Origin: Scilla litardierei
Lineage: Eukaryota; Streptophyta; Magnoliopsida; Asparagales; Asparagaceae
Assembly (NCBI GenBank): GCA_030789695.1
Contig: CM061138.1
Location: forward strand, 14,642,214 to 14,706,213
DNA: 64,000 nucleotides
Reading direction: 5' to 3'
The position numbers were made by a program, and so were the translations under genes. Numbering within the stretch: position 1 is the first letter of the stretch; each line of letters begins with the position of its first letter. The notes under the pieces were generated by a model. It did not search any database. It saw only the letters and a program-made list of their open reading frames with translations, and was not told where the DNA came from. Of this stretch, positions 44,276 through 55,483 are shown piece by piece.

Positions 44276-45880
44276 TGATGAGTACATATTTTGTAGGATT
44301 TTTGGTGTTGCTTTGCTAGGGATTTTTCATGTTAGTTTTGATATGCATTTTTAATTGTTTTGTTGAATTTTACTATCGGGACGTTTTTTTGTGGTGTTGT
44401 GTGTTTCAAGATCAAATCCGGCTATTTAGAACCAAGGAGCGATGAGGCGAGCTAAGGCGAGGTGAAAGATGACGTATCGGAGCTAAAAGAGGATGGCACG
44501 GTCGTGCAGAGAAGAACCGAGGAGCACGGTCATGCAGCTTCAACAGAGAGCAGCCCGGTGGTTGGCACAGTCGTACCAACTCAGTACAGAACTTGGCACG
44601 GTCGTGCCAAGTTGAGAGAGATTTAGCAAGCCAGTGTATGGTCGTACCATATTTTGTACCAGGATGGCACGATCATGCCATATTGTGTCGTGCCACTTAG
44701 AAAGAGATATGCACAGTTACAGTACACGACCGCGCCAGAATTGGCACAACTGTGTCGATTCACAGCATAGGCTATTTGAACTGTTTTGGAGTCCGATTTG
44801 TTTGGAGACTTCTAAGGGTATAAATACACGTTTTGTAAAGTTAGAAGAACACGTTTTTCTAGGTTTTTACATTGTTATTTTTGCGGCAACTCTTTTGTTT
44901 TTGGGAGATAATTTGCGCACCTCCTTTGTGGATTGAAGATTGAAGACTCCCAAGTTCTACTTCCTTTATCAATCAATAAGTTATCTCTTCCCTTTCTCTT
45001 TATTTTTGTGTTTTTACAATGTTATTTTTGCGGCAACTCTTTTGTTTTTGGGAGATAATTTGTGCACCTCCTTTGTGGATTGAAGATTGAAGGCTCTCAA
45101 GTTCTACTTCCTTTATCAATCAATAAGTTATCTCTTCACTTTCTCTTTTTTTACGATGTCTCATATTATTTGCTTGATTGTTTTTATATGAATTTTGAGT
45201 AGTCTTCTTGTCTAGGGTTGAGTTGAACCCTATCATGGATTGAACTATGAATTGATCTCCATTTTTCTCAAATTATTGAACTTTATATTAGGGTTTTGTC
45301 ATGGATGTGCTAATTTTGCTCTTCATTTGCCTTTGTGTCTAAACCATCAACGAAAGTAGGGGTTTTATTCGATAGGCTATTGATTGCAAGATCGATTTCT
45401 ACTTGTTTGAGATTATCAACGAAAGTTAGATCGTAAATCAAATATCTTGGCAATGACATAAGTCTCCCACAAAAGTAGACGAGAACGGATGTTGGGAATA
45501 TATTTATTGTTGGTTCTTAATGCGTTTATTGTGTTTTGATTACCACAAAAATATGTATCATTTCATGATAGATAGTTACGCTTCGACAGAATGTTCTAGG
45601 TATTGATTAAGGAACAATAATCTCACCTAAGCACTAGTTCAATGATTTGATTTTAAGATCATTTTTATATTCAATTCATGATGGTATGGATACTTAACTC
45701 AAGCATTTTTCTCTTATTGATATTCTTCCTTATTATGATCTTGTGACTTGATTGGAATTTGAGTGGCTAACTAACTCATAATCTGAAATTGGCTCGTACT
45801 TAATCATTAACTTCCTTGTGATTGACCAGTTTGTGCTACGATAACTTGTACGCTTGTGGTATATTTATAAACTCAACACA
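44276..45880 (+). mobile_element. possible solo LTR nested in the TRIM
   Basis: Starts TGATGAGTACATATTTTG, a form seen in gypsy LTRs. It contains repeated GGCACGGTCGTGCC-type palindromes (44490-44735), a TATAAATA box near 44819, a 147-bp tandem duplication (44864-45157), and ends near ACTCAACACA. No matching target duplication at these ends. Confidence 0.4.
44864..45157. repeat. 147-bp tandem duplication
   Basis: Two nearly identical units, each with TTGCGGCAACTCTTTTG and ATCAATCAATAAGTTATCTC, at positions 147 bp apart. Confidence 0.85.
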
Positions 45881-46202
45881 CATATAGGACCAAATCAACT
45901 CTATCAGGCTACATATCGTACTCCAAACTTCCTCTTAAACCACATTCAGGCTCTGGTACCGTGTTATGACAAGATTAGGTCGTACATAAGTCAATTGATG
46001 AGGGCATAAATTTGGTTGGAACCTTATCTAACCCAAAGGCTTAAGCTAATGGGTGAAGATCCAATTATCTATTTATGTTCATCACCTTTTTTAAATTTAT
46101 CCTATGTGGAACTATTCTCTTAACACACATGACCTTAACCGTGCGGGTTTGAAAATCATGGCAATAACATAAAAATATTGTGCCCGCAAATGAGGTATTT
46201 AC

Positions 46203-46287
46203 CTGGAGTTCCGCGGATGTCTGTGTTCACCGGTTCAAAACTTATTGCCCCGCTTCTTGAAGCATGTGCAAGACCAAAATCTGCAAC
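46203..46287 (-). CDS. receptor-like protein kinase, second-last exon (85 nt)
   Basis: Minus-strand acceptor AAATAG before 46287; donor CCAG|GTAAATAC at 46202. It reads VADFGLAHASRSGAISFEPV and NTDIRGTPG. It contains the DFG motif that binds the metal ion and the activation loop up to the RGTPG split codon, which joins in phase to YMDPEY of the exon at 17123. All positions agree with the plant At1g49730-like kinases. Intact. Confidence 0.9.
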
Positions 46288-46365
46288 CTATTTCCAAACA
46301 AGTATTCATCACTTAAAGCCAACAAATGAGATAACACTATATCACCAATTAACATAAATATATAC

Positions 46366-46455
46366 CTTCGCAACAAAATTTTCATCCAAAAGGATATTGC
46401 TGGACTTTATGTCTCTGTGGCATAGAGGAGGATTGCAATAGAAATGAAGGTATTC
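46366..46455 (-). CDS. receptor-like protein kinase, third-last exon (90 nt)
   Basis: Thirty codons: [20 protein letters not shown] then [18 protein letters not shown] is the catalytic loop with the proton-acceptor Asp. The acceptor is AACTGTAG and the donor GCGAAG|GTATAT; the next intron is only 78 bp. It follows in the gene after the exon ending in ...VANAL in this family, which I do not find in the window. That exon must be further upstream, probably past 64000. Confidence 0.9.
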
Positions 46456-47111
46456 CTACAGTTGAAGAAATCAGGCTACTATACAAAATATTAATCAAAC
46501 AAAAGTTTGGCAAATAGATAAGAAGAATACACACTCTCAAATGTAAGGAGGCACGCAAGGTTTCATCCAATATTCCAAATGCTAAAACTAAAATAATTTG
46601 GCGGAGTAGAAATTAAAACAATTGATATACACAAGGATTAACTTCAACAATGAGTTCTGATAAATTGATGTGAAGTGGTGAGTCAGTTGTAAGTTCATTG
46701 CCGAACCATCCAGACAAAACTTGACAAGCGTTTCCATTAATAAAGTCATTCAAGATATGCAAGGTTGGATGTCCAATGACGGCTGACAACAGATGTTATT
46801 TTCTAGCCCAAGCTGCTAAAGAAAATTTCTATAACGAACAGTGCCATCAAGATTTTGTTGATAAACACATGTTATGGTAACAATAGACTATTAAAGTTTG
46901 CAAAATACAAAACAGTCATGCTTAATGGACCATAATGTTGGGCAATTACAAAATATGTTCAATCAAATTCTTGCCAAAATGACAATGTTGCTATCATCCA
47001 CAGCAACAAGGACCAATGATAGACATAAGCAGGACAACATATGGTACCTGTTAATCTAACAAAGAAAATGGCCCTTGACAAACCTGAGAGCACGAAAAAA
47101 AGTGTGCTAAC
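46456..47111. other. kinase upstream intron, unassigned
   Basis: AT-rich sequence between the HRD exon and copia-2. No exon recognised. Confidence 0.5.
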
Positions 47112-47915
47112 TGTGGTGCGGCGGAGCTCAGCTCTACTAATACAGCACAACGGAATGCATGGGATTGTGGGGACCGAGGACGAAAGATCAGTAACACAAA
47201 TAGAGCACAGTTAAGCTTGCTTTTAGGTCGTGGACGGCCAAGAGGAACCCCGATGAGCTTTATTACGAAAGGAGAGAACAATACAAATCTTCTCTTCGTC
47301 CAACGAAGAAGAAGCTCACAAAATCTCTCCAAAATCTCACAATACAATCTCTCAAAGTTAGCTCTCACAATGGCGGCTCTCACAAGAGATACTAAGATGT
47401 TCCACACGAAACCCAAACCTAAAACCCACTATATATAACCCTAGGTTACAATAGGTGTCATCATTGGCTAGGAATTCCTAGGATTCGGATCCCGACAATT
47501 ACGGCATCTAAGCCAATCATCACTCTACGCAATTAATGTTGCCGCGCCCTAATGGGCCTTCGCCGCATCCTAGTGGGCCGCATCCCAATGATCTCCCTTC
47601 GACCGAATGACCTTTCTTCTGTGTCGAACGACCAAAGTGCCGAGCCATGCATACGAGCCTTCTCCCTTCGAGTCTCCATACGACCGTCCGACCGAACACG
47701 AACTCTAACCGTGTTACGACCCAATGACCCAATGCCGAGCGTTCGACCCTCGGACTCGAACTGACGACCGAACGACCATCTGCGTTGTAGAAGCCAAATG
47801 CCCAATATCCTCGTATCTGACATATGCAGAGTCAGATAAGTCGAATCCGCGTGCAGTCGAGTTACCTATGCACAAGATAACTCGTCTGCCATGCCGAATC
47901 GAGCCAACTTCTTTA
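47112..47915 (-). repeat. copia-2 3' LTR
   Basis: Aligns with 52204-53026; both carry GTCGTGGACGGCCAAG and CCCGATGAGCTTTATTACG. A polypurine-type AAAGTGGAGATTTG (minus strand) abuts its inner end at 47916-47930. Confidence 0.85.
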
Positions 47916-47930
47916 CAAATCTCCACTTTG

Positions 47931-49850
47931 GCGAGATTCGAGCCTTCCGTCCAACGGACGACCTTCACTGACCTTAGTAGAGCATCGAATGGTGTTCCCC
48001 CTTATTTTGTTCCGAGGAACCAAATGCTTCGCCAGAACTACGACCGTCGTATGACTCTTATCCTTAGATTGGCTGACTCTCTCGCGTCCAAATGGCTACA
48101 ACGAGCCTCAATGCCCCCTCCTGGGGATGACGTCAACTTCTTTGAGGAACCACATTGAGCAAGTTCAAACAGTGTTTGAGCTTGACTCCCGATACAACAT
48201 TCGTCAGCATGTCCGTCGGGTTATCATTTGTTCCGATCTTTAACAAGTTGATGTCGTCTTCTTCTCCCACAGTCCCTGACAAAATGGAATCGAACGTCGA
48301 TATGCTTCATGCGAGCATGGAAGACCTGATTCTTAGCCAAGTACACTGCACTCTGGCTATTACAATGGACATCGTACCTCTCTTGGTAAACTCCCAGATC
48401 ATCCATCAAGCCCATCAGCCATATCGTCTCCTTCACCGCTTCAGTCAATGACATATACTCTACCTCCGTAGTAAACAAGCCACCGTAGCCTAAAGGATAC
48501 TCCGCCAACATAGTGGATCGTCGGACATGGTGAAGACATAGCCTGTCATTGATCGTCTCCCATCCAAGTTGCATGCACAGTCAGAATCGACATACCCGAC
48601 AATGTGCGGACCATGAATACTTCAGTTGTATGTCAGAACGACGTCATTGTATCATTGATGTAACGCATGATCCAATGCACTGCTCGCCAATGCTCTCTTC
48701 CCGGGTTGTGCATGTATCTACTCACCATGCTGACTGCATGTGATAGCCAGGTCGAGTACATACATCAAGGCCACAACCACATTGACATACGATACGCTCG
48801 TCATGAGCTCCGTCTCCTCTTCGTTCTTTGGACCCTGCTCGACACTGAGCTTGAAGTGAGGTGCAAGCAGAATAGCTATGGTCTTCATCTTCTCACAACC
48901 AAACTTCTGTATAACATATTTCAAATAGCGACTCTGTGAAAGATGAACAGTACCTCCACTTCGATCTCTTGTGATCTACATCCTAAGAATCCTATGTGCA
49001 TCGCCCAGATCCTTCGTCTCAAATGCAGAACTCAATTGAGAATTCAATCTTCGAATCTCCTCTTTATTCGATGAAGCAATGAGCATATCATCGACATAAA
49101 ACAGAAGATATATGAAGGACCTATCAACCAACTCCCGATAGAACACGCAATGATCATATGGAATGTGAATATACCCTTGATCATCCTTCATAAAGCGTTC
49201 AAAACGCTTATACCACTACAGTGGTTATTGCTTCAACCCGTAGAGTGACTTCTTCAGTTGACATGCACGACCGTCATCACTATCATAGCCATCAGGCTGA
49301 GCCATATAAATCTTCTCTTCTAGCTCTTCGTGCAACAATGCCGTCTTGACATCCAGCTGCACCAGTTCAAGGTCAAACTATGCAACCAATGTCAACAGGA
49401 TCCAAATCAAGCAATGCTTCACCACAGGAGAAAACACTTCATTGTAATCGATATCTTCTCTCTATGCGAAGCCCTTCGCTACGAGGCGAGCTTTGTAACG
49501 AACATCTCCTGATTCAACCCCTTACTTCTTGGTGTAGACCCACTTGCACCCAATTTCCTTCTTGCCATTCGGAAGCTCCACGAGATCCCATGTGTCGTTC
49601 TTGGCAACCGATTTCATCTCTTCGTCCATCGCACTTTTCCACTGCTCCGGGTCTTCGGTTTGCTCCACCTCATCAAATGAGTTGGGAACATCGATACATA
49701 CTGCGAAAAAGGCAAATGAAACCAACTCCGAGTACCTTGCAGGTTTCCTTATCTCACATCTTGGCCTTGACACTGCTATGGAATCATTCGACAGAACGAC
49801 CCTTGAGACGAGCTATCTTTACCAACTGAGCTTGAGCCACCAACTACACC
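47931..49850 (-). pseudogene. copia-2 reverse transcriptase and RNase H
   Basis: RT start at 49773-49522: AMDEEMKSVAKNDTWDLVEL and EIGCKWVYTKK. The catalytic part (49191-48976) has CVFYRELVDRSF and FYVDDMLIASS. The RNase H part is in 48924-48718 (TELMTSVSYVNVVVALMYV) and 48574-48224 (GLFTTEVEYMSLTEAVKETI, DVHCNSQSAVYLAKN, HIDVRFHFVRD). The frames are broken by several stops, but every catalytic motif is still visible. The RT copies the element RNA in the particle. Confidence 0.83.
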
Positions 49851-51050
49851 ATCGACGGCCTGAATCACGCCTTCTGCTACATCTGGTGTGAGTCGATATG
49901 AGTCAACGATCGACCGTTGTGGAGTATCAGACACGAGTCAAAAACCTGCTTCAATTGTGTCTGTTCGACCTCCACTTTTGGCTCATTCTCCTTCTTCAGT
50001 AACGCCGACTCATCAAACATTACGTCTCTGCTCAAGATCACTTTCCTCTGTGTTGGATACCATAGTCGATATCCCTTGACACCACTGCTGAAGCCCAAGA
50101 AGATGACTTTCTTGGCTCGAGCATCGAGTTTGTCTTCCTTCACGGCACGTAACTTGGACAGCCCCAAACTCGAAGTGATCCATAGTCCGAAACTAGCTTT
50201 TCCGACCATACCTCCAAGGGAGGTCTTCCTTCCAATGCAGCAGATGGTAGCCGATTGACCAAATAAGTCGCATACGCCAGGGCCTGTGCCCAAAACTCAT
50301 ACGATTGGTCAGTAATTGACAGCATGCATCGAACTTTCTCCAGAAAATTCGATTCATCCTCTCTGCTACCCCCATTCTGCTGCGGCGTTTCAGCAACGGT
50401 GAAGTGTCTTTGTATTCCTTCCGATTTGCAGAACTTCTCGAAGAGATCTGACCTATACTCACCATCGTTGTCACTTCGCAGACGCTTGACACACCGACCA
50501 ATCTGAGTCTCGACCAGCTTCTTCCACTCGATGAAAGTGCTAAAAACTTGATCCTTTGACTTCAGCGAAAACACTCCATGCGTGAGAAATCATCGATGAA
50601 CGACACAAAGTAGTGTTTCCCTCCCCATGAGGCCATCCTAGACGGGCCCCACACGATGTGTACATAGTCAAGCGATGCCTTTGTATTGTGGATGGCCGTC
50701 CCAAATGAAACACGTGACTGTTTCGCAAACAATCAGTGCTTGCATAAATCGATCTTCCCGGTCATGTCTCCTTTTAGACGACCTCCAACGATAAACTTCT
50801 ACAATACTTTCTCATCCACATGACCTAGTCGCATGTGCAATAACATTGAGTCGTCCTCCTCAGCCTCACGAGTCAGAGCCCATGTGCCAGCTACGATCAA
50901 ACCATCCAATAAATAGAGGTTGCCTCGGCGCTTCCCCTTTATCACGATCATTGCTCCTCATGTCACCCTCAGAGCTCCATTCTCCATGGTCACTCGATAA
51001 CCCTTGGATTCGAGTGAGCCGAGCGATATGAGATTGCACATTGGGTCGGG
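49851..51050 (-). pseudogene. copia-2 integrase
   Basis: Integrase inserts the cDNA. The frame 50574-50140 reads SLKSKDQVFSTFIEWKKLVE, then RLRSDNDGEYRSDLFEKFC (second catalytic Asp) and FTVAETPQQNGG, followed by a change from the family's RMNRT to SREDES through a shift. The overlapping frame 50501-50193 contains GVAERMNRIFW, which continues the domain. PYLVNRLPSAALEGRPPLEV-like and KEDKLDARAKKVIFLGFSSG follow. The upstream zinc part lies near 50750-50930. Confidence 0.82.
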
Positions 51051-52154
51051 AACAAAGCGCACCTCATCGATATCTCGTGTAACACCATCGCTCATCCTCA
51101 TCTGCACTGTCCCGGACCCGCCGTACTGCAAGCTCGGTCATCACCCAGTAAGAAGTACACTTATCACCTCCTCTGAAGGTCGTAAAGTACTCTCGATGTG
51201 GCGTCATATGGAACGAGTACCCAGAGTCGGGCACCCAACCATCTGACATCATGCCCTCCAAAGCCCGAGCAATACATACTCCTCAACCTCAATGCCCTTC
51301 GCGACGTTGACAGTTGCGTCGTGCTTCTTCGCCTTCGGGCAGTCTCTGACCCAATGTTCTCTTTCTTTACAGAAAGCACATTGGTCCTTTGCCACCTTGC
51401 GCTGGGGGCCTCTTGTCTTGTCTCTGGACATGGATCTGAAATACCCCTCCTATCTCCACTCTTCTCACCACTACAACCCCTTACGACTGTAAGAGCGTCA
51501 CTCGAAGCTCGACTGCATGTGTCCACATCGTTCTTCCTGAACACGTGCTCGTCAGAGCGTTGGACACCTCTTCAAATGTGATCGATTCCTTTACCATAGG
51601 TAAGAACCGACACCAAGTACGCATACTCGATGGGTAGAAAGTTGAGCAGAATCGTCGCCTTGTCTTCATCGTCAACCTTTACGTTGACATTCCTCGGGTC
51701 GGTAAAAAGCTTGTTGTAGTAGTCGAGGTGTTCCTCCATAGAAACCACATCGGCTAACTTCAAACCGAAAAGCTTCTTCTTCAAGTGTAGCCGGTTCTGG
51801 ATATTCTTCTTCATGTACTTGTCGCCGAGCTCCTTCCAGAACTTGTTTGCACTTGTCTCCTTCATGTATGGGTATTTCTTCTCCTTTGATAGATACATGC
51901 GAATGGTACCACATGCACTCCGATTTAGAGTTCTCCACTCCTGATCGGACATGACCGTCGGCTTCTCGTCCAATGCGATATTTTGACCAAGTTGGTTCAA
52001 GATATCCATGACTTCGCATCTCCACATAGTGAAGTTGATCTTTTCATCAAACTTCTCAATTTCGAACTTCTTATTAGACAAAAATAGTCAGAAAAGATGA
52101 AAAATATCCAGAAGTCGACGCCTTTGGAGAACCGTCATCGCCACCGCTACTCAT
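51051..52154 (-). pseudogene. copia-2 gag, zinc knuckle and protease
   Basis: Start at 52154 (MSSGGDDGSPKASTSG), with a shift before SNKKFEIEKFDEKINFTMWR (52081). Gag continues LNQLGQNIALDEKP and YMKKNIQNRLHLKKKLF to 51572. The zinc knuckle [14 protein letters not shown] (C-x2-C-x4-H-x4-C) is at about 51375-51334. The protease frame (51261-51064) has WVPDSGYSFHMTPHREYF, with the active Asp-Ser-Gly. Three frames are needed to read it. Confidence 0.83.
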
Positions 52155-52188
52155 CTTCACCTTCTACATTGATCTCCAACACCGTACA

Positions 52189-52200
52189 GCTCCGATACCA
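52189..52200 (-). promoter_or_regulatory. copia-2 primer-binding site
   Basis: The minus strand reads TGGTATCGGAGC (one change from TGGTATCAGAGC), three bases from the 5' LTR. Confidence 0.75.
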
Positions 52201-52203
52201 ATT

Positions 52204-53026
52204 TGTGGTGCGCCGAAGCCCAGCTCTACCAACACAGCACAGCAAAATACACGGGATCGTGGGGACCGAGGACAAAATATCAGTAACACAAACAGAGCAC
52301 AGTTAAGCTTGATTTTAGGTCGTGGACGGCCAAGGGGAAACCCCGATGAGCTTTATTACGAAAGGAGAGAACAATACAAATATTCTCTTCGTCCAACGAA
52401 GAAGCAGCACACAAGATCTCTCCAAAAGCTCACAATACAATCTCTCAAAGTTTGCTCGCACAATGGCGGCTCTCTCAAGGGATACTAAGATGTTCCACAC
52501 GAAACCATAACCAAAAACCACATATATATAACCCTAGGTTACAATAGGGGTCATCATTGGCTAGGAATTCTTAGGATTCGGATCCCGACAATTACGACAT
52601 CCAATCCAATTACCGATCTACGCAATTAATGATGTCGCGTCCTAGTGGGGCTTCTCTGCATCCTAGTGGGCCGTATCACAATGGGCTCACTTCGACCGAA
52701 CGACCTTCCTTCTGTGTCGAACGACTGGAGTGCCGAGCCATGCATACGAGCCTTCCTCCCTTCGGGTCTCTATACGACCGTCCGACCAAACACGGACTCT
52801 AACCGCGTTACGACCCAACGACCCAATGCCGAGCGTTCGACCCTCAGACTCGAACTGATGACCAAATGACCATCTGCGCTGTAAATGCCAAATGCCCAGT
52901 ATCCTTGTATCTAACTTGTGCAGAGTCAAATAAGTCGAATCCAAGCACAGTCAAGTTACCACTGCACAAGATAACTCGTCTGACATACAACTGCTTCACC
53001 TGCGCTGAATCAAGCCAACTTCTTCA
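52204..53026 (-). repeat. copia-2 5' LTR
   Basis: TGTGGTGCGCCG...AACTTCTTCA on the plus strand, 823 bp. Confidence 0.85.
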
Positions 53027-53036
53027 TAATTTCAAG

Positions 53037-53902
53037 TGAGCCCTTAAGTTATGGGATCGGCTTGATGAGCAAGGTGGATTGATCAAGTTGGACTTGATCA
53101 GTCAAGGGGTGATTGTGAGACTGTGTTTGAGATGGAGATTGTGAGATATCAAACATAGTCCCACATCGGCTAAATAAGGGTAGGGGGACTATAAATATGG
53201 AATTAGATCTCCATTGGTATGAGGCCTTTTGGGGAGAGCCCAAGAACAAAGGCGCGAGGGTTCCTTGTGAAGGGCCCAAAGCGGACAATATCATACCAGT
53301 GTGGAGATCAATGAGTTAAGCGCACATGTTTGTACCCTAACAAGTGGTGGTATCAGAGCCGAACCCCTAACAAGTGCCAATGTGGTGCCACATGGATCTG
53401 TATGCCATGTGGACTTGGGCTCTCGAATGTTGGTTGACTTCACATAAGGCGTCCTCCTTCGTGCAGTGAAGTTGTGACTCGATCGAGCAGGTGTGTGTCA
53501 TGCTCGTATGTGACTCATTCGGTTCGAGTCTAAATTAAGCAGTTGATGTGAAACGTGTGTCGAGAGTCTGTACGGTTTCAAGGGTGCTCTCAAGTCGAGT
53601 ATGGGATCGACTTGATGAGCAAGTTGGACTGATGAAGTTGGACTTGATCAGTCAAGAGGTGACTATGTGAGACAATGTTTGAGGTGGAGATTGTGAGATA
53701 TCAAACACAGTCCCACATTGGCTATACAAAGGGAGGTTAAAGGGGTTTAAATATGGATTCGGATCTCCATTGGTATGAGACCTTTTGGGGAGAGCCCAAG
53801 AGCAAAGCCGTGTGGGTTGCCTTGTAAAGGGCCCAAAGCAGACAATATAATACCAATGTAGAGATTGAATCGTACAACCCATATTTAACCATAACACTAA
53901 CA
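53037..53902 (+). mobile_element. TRIM: miniature LTR element
   Basis: Direct repeats of about 306-318 bp (53037-53342 and 53585-53902) share CCTTTTGGGGAGAGCCCAAG and AAGGGCCCAAAGC..GACAATAT phrases. They flank about 240 bp of non-coding sequence. TGGTATCAGAGC at 53348-53359 is the primer site. Total below 1 kb and no ORF: a TRIM. The phrase CCCAAAGCGGACAATAT is widespread in plant genomes. Confidence 0.85.
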
Positions 53903-54585
53903 GTATTAGTTTGGCTGTCAAATATTAGTTCATATGTATCAATTGCCCATGTATCTTGCAGGCCCACTGCCACTCTTATCTGAGACCAGTGAAGGTGCCA
54001 ACGCATTCTGTTCTGTTCGTAGAAATTTATGAGTTGAGCAATATTTCTTTTTTTATCTATTTTCAGAAAAAAAAGATAAAAGATTATACTTTTGGAGGAA
54101 AACTTTTCTATTATAATTCTTTGGAGGAAACCTTTTCTCATAGACTCAATGTGTTGTGAATTTATGCTGACAAAGCATGTGACAGACTAAAGATAATCAT
54201 TCATTGTAGTGCCCTACATTAGGATTTGCTTGGAGATGGGTCCAGATAGAGAACTGGGGAGTATTGCACATTAATTTCTATAGGCCCAAGAATAACAAGA
54301 ATAACAGCCGATGTAGCCTAACAAATAGGGCCTCCAAATGAGACTCAGCCTATGAACCAAAGCATGACATGTTCTGGTCATGAGCCCAATAAAGGGAATC
54401 GACGTAAAGAGTTCAAGGTCAACTAAAGCCCTATGGAAGTCAACTTAAAAGGAGGAGCCACTACTTCCGAAACCAGCTTTAACCAAGCTTGAACTCCAAG
54501 CTAATGTTTCATTAAAAAGTTAACTTCTCATGCATATATAAAAAGGTACATTACGTATCTTGGAGGTATGACATATCTGTTGATA
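53903..54585. other. unassigned spacer
   Basis: No family recognised. The 67-codon plus frame 53956-54159 and its minus shadow have no known motif. Confidence 0.45.
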
Positions 54586-55445
54586 TGTGCTTCAAATTTG
54601 TGTTTTTGGCTTAACACGGTCGTGCCACATTTAGCACTGCATTGCCTTCTTTTACAGAGACTGCGAAATTCTGAACAGACTGGAACACGGTCGTGTAGCA
54701 CGGTCGTGTCACTAAAAACAGAGTCGACAATAATTTACAGCATGCCCAACACGGCCGAGCCACTTTCTAGCACGGCCGTGTCGCCTGTAGTCAGCCCAAA
54801 TACGTGATTTAGGTTAGGGTTTTGATCTAAAGCCTAATCTAATCGGACGGCTGAGATTCCACACGACCCATGTGACTATTTAACCCCATCCTAGGGTTTA
54901 TTTTGAAGTGAACATGTATCGTCATCAAGTTTCTTTTTCCTTGCACGTCTTGGAGCTTTGGGGCATGAATTGGTGAGTGACTTCTTGAGATTTCTTTGTG
55001 AAATTCATTGTAATCTTCTTCTTGTTCTCTTTTCGGGTTGAGGGATTTTGGTGAGAGCTTTTGTTTTTTTCCTTCTCTTTTGGGAAGATTTGAGATCTCC
55101 ATTGGGTTTTGTGAGAAGAGTTTGAACTCCAAGCTTGGAGTTATTGGTGCTCTCTTTTGGCAAAGAAGATTGAAGGGGTCGATGTAATTCTCTCTGATCA
55201 TATAGTAGAAACCGTCATCAGGAAGATGGACGTAGACATCGTTAGCGAGTCGAACCAGGGTAAACTCTGTGTCGCTTGATTTATGCTTTCCTGCTTTCGT
55301 TACTTTTCGTATTGCTTATTTTGGTTGGATATTGTGCTATTGTGGTGTATCTCTAAAAAATCGCAGCGTAGCGATCGTTGGGTAGCTATATGCTGAAGGG
55401 GTTTGCTTTCACTGTTCGTCAGTCCCCTCCTATTATTGCCCAACA
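54586..55445 (+). repeat. copia-3 5' LTR
   Basis: TGTGCTTCAAATTTGTG...CCCAACA, 860 bp. Its first 700 bp align with 57618-58293. Confidence 0.83.
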
Positions 55446-55483
55446 AGTGGTATCAAAGCGTTAAGGTTGTCGGAGGTTACACA

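Larger units (their letters stand above)
43895..46125 (-). mobile_element. TRIM (miniature LTR element) with an inserted repeat
   Basis: Direct repeats 43895-44057 and 45962-46125 (about 163 bp) run from TGTTATGACAAGAT to CTCTTAACA/CTCTAACA. Both contain a GTGGRACTATTCTCT phrase. On the minus strand the copy at 45962 is followed by a TGGTATCAGAGCC-like site (GGTACCAGAGCC, 45950-45960). No coding capacity. The internal region is enlarged by the repeat at about 44276-45880. Flanking 5-bp duplication not found. Confidence 0.65.
47112..53026 (-). mobile_element. copia-2: Ty1/copia retrotransposon, all domains present but broken
   Basis: 5.9 kb, minus strand. LTRs 52204-53026 (5') and 47112-47915 (3'). 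Order in element sense: primer site, gag, zinc knuckle, protease, integrase, RT, RNase H, polypurine tract. Its gag resembles copia-A closely, so the two are one family. The minus strand has TATATATA boxes in both LTRs (about 47432-47440 and 52523-52531). The expected 5-bp flanks (CTAAC/TAATT) do not match. It lies next to the TRIM at 53037. Confidence 0.87.

Noticed and set aside
53956..54159. Possible kinase exon on the minus strand with a W...QIRVAV pattern
   Set aside because: Only a few residues resemble the kinase segment, with no splice signals in phase and no match over the expected length.
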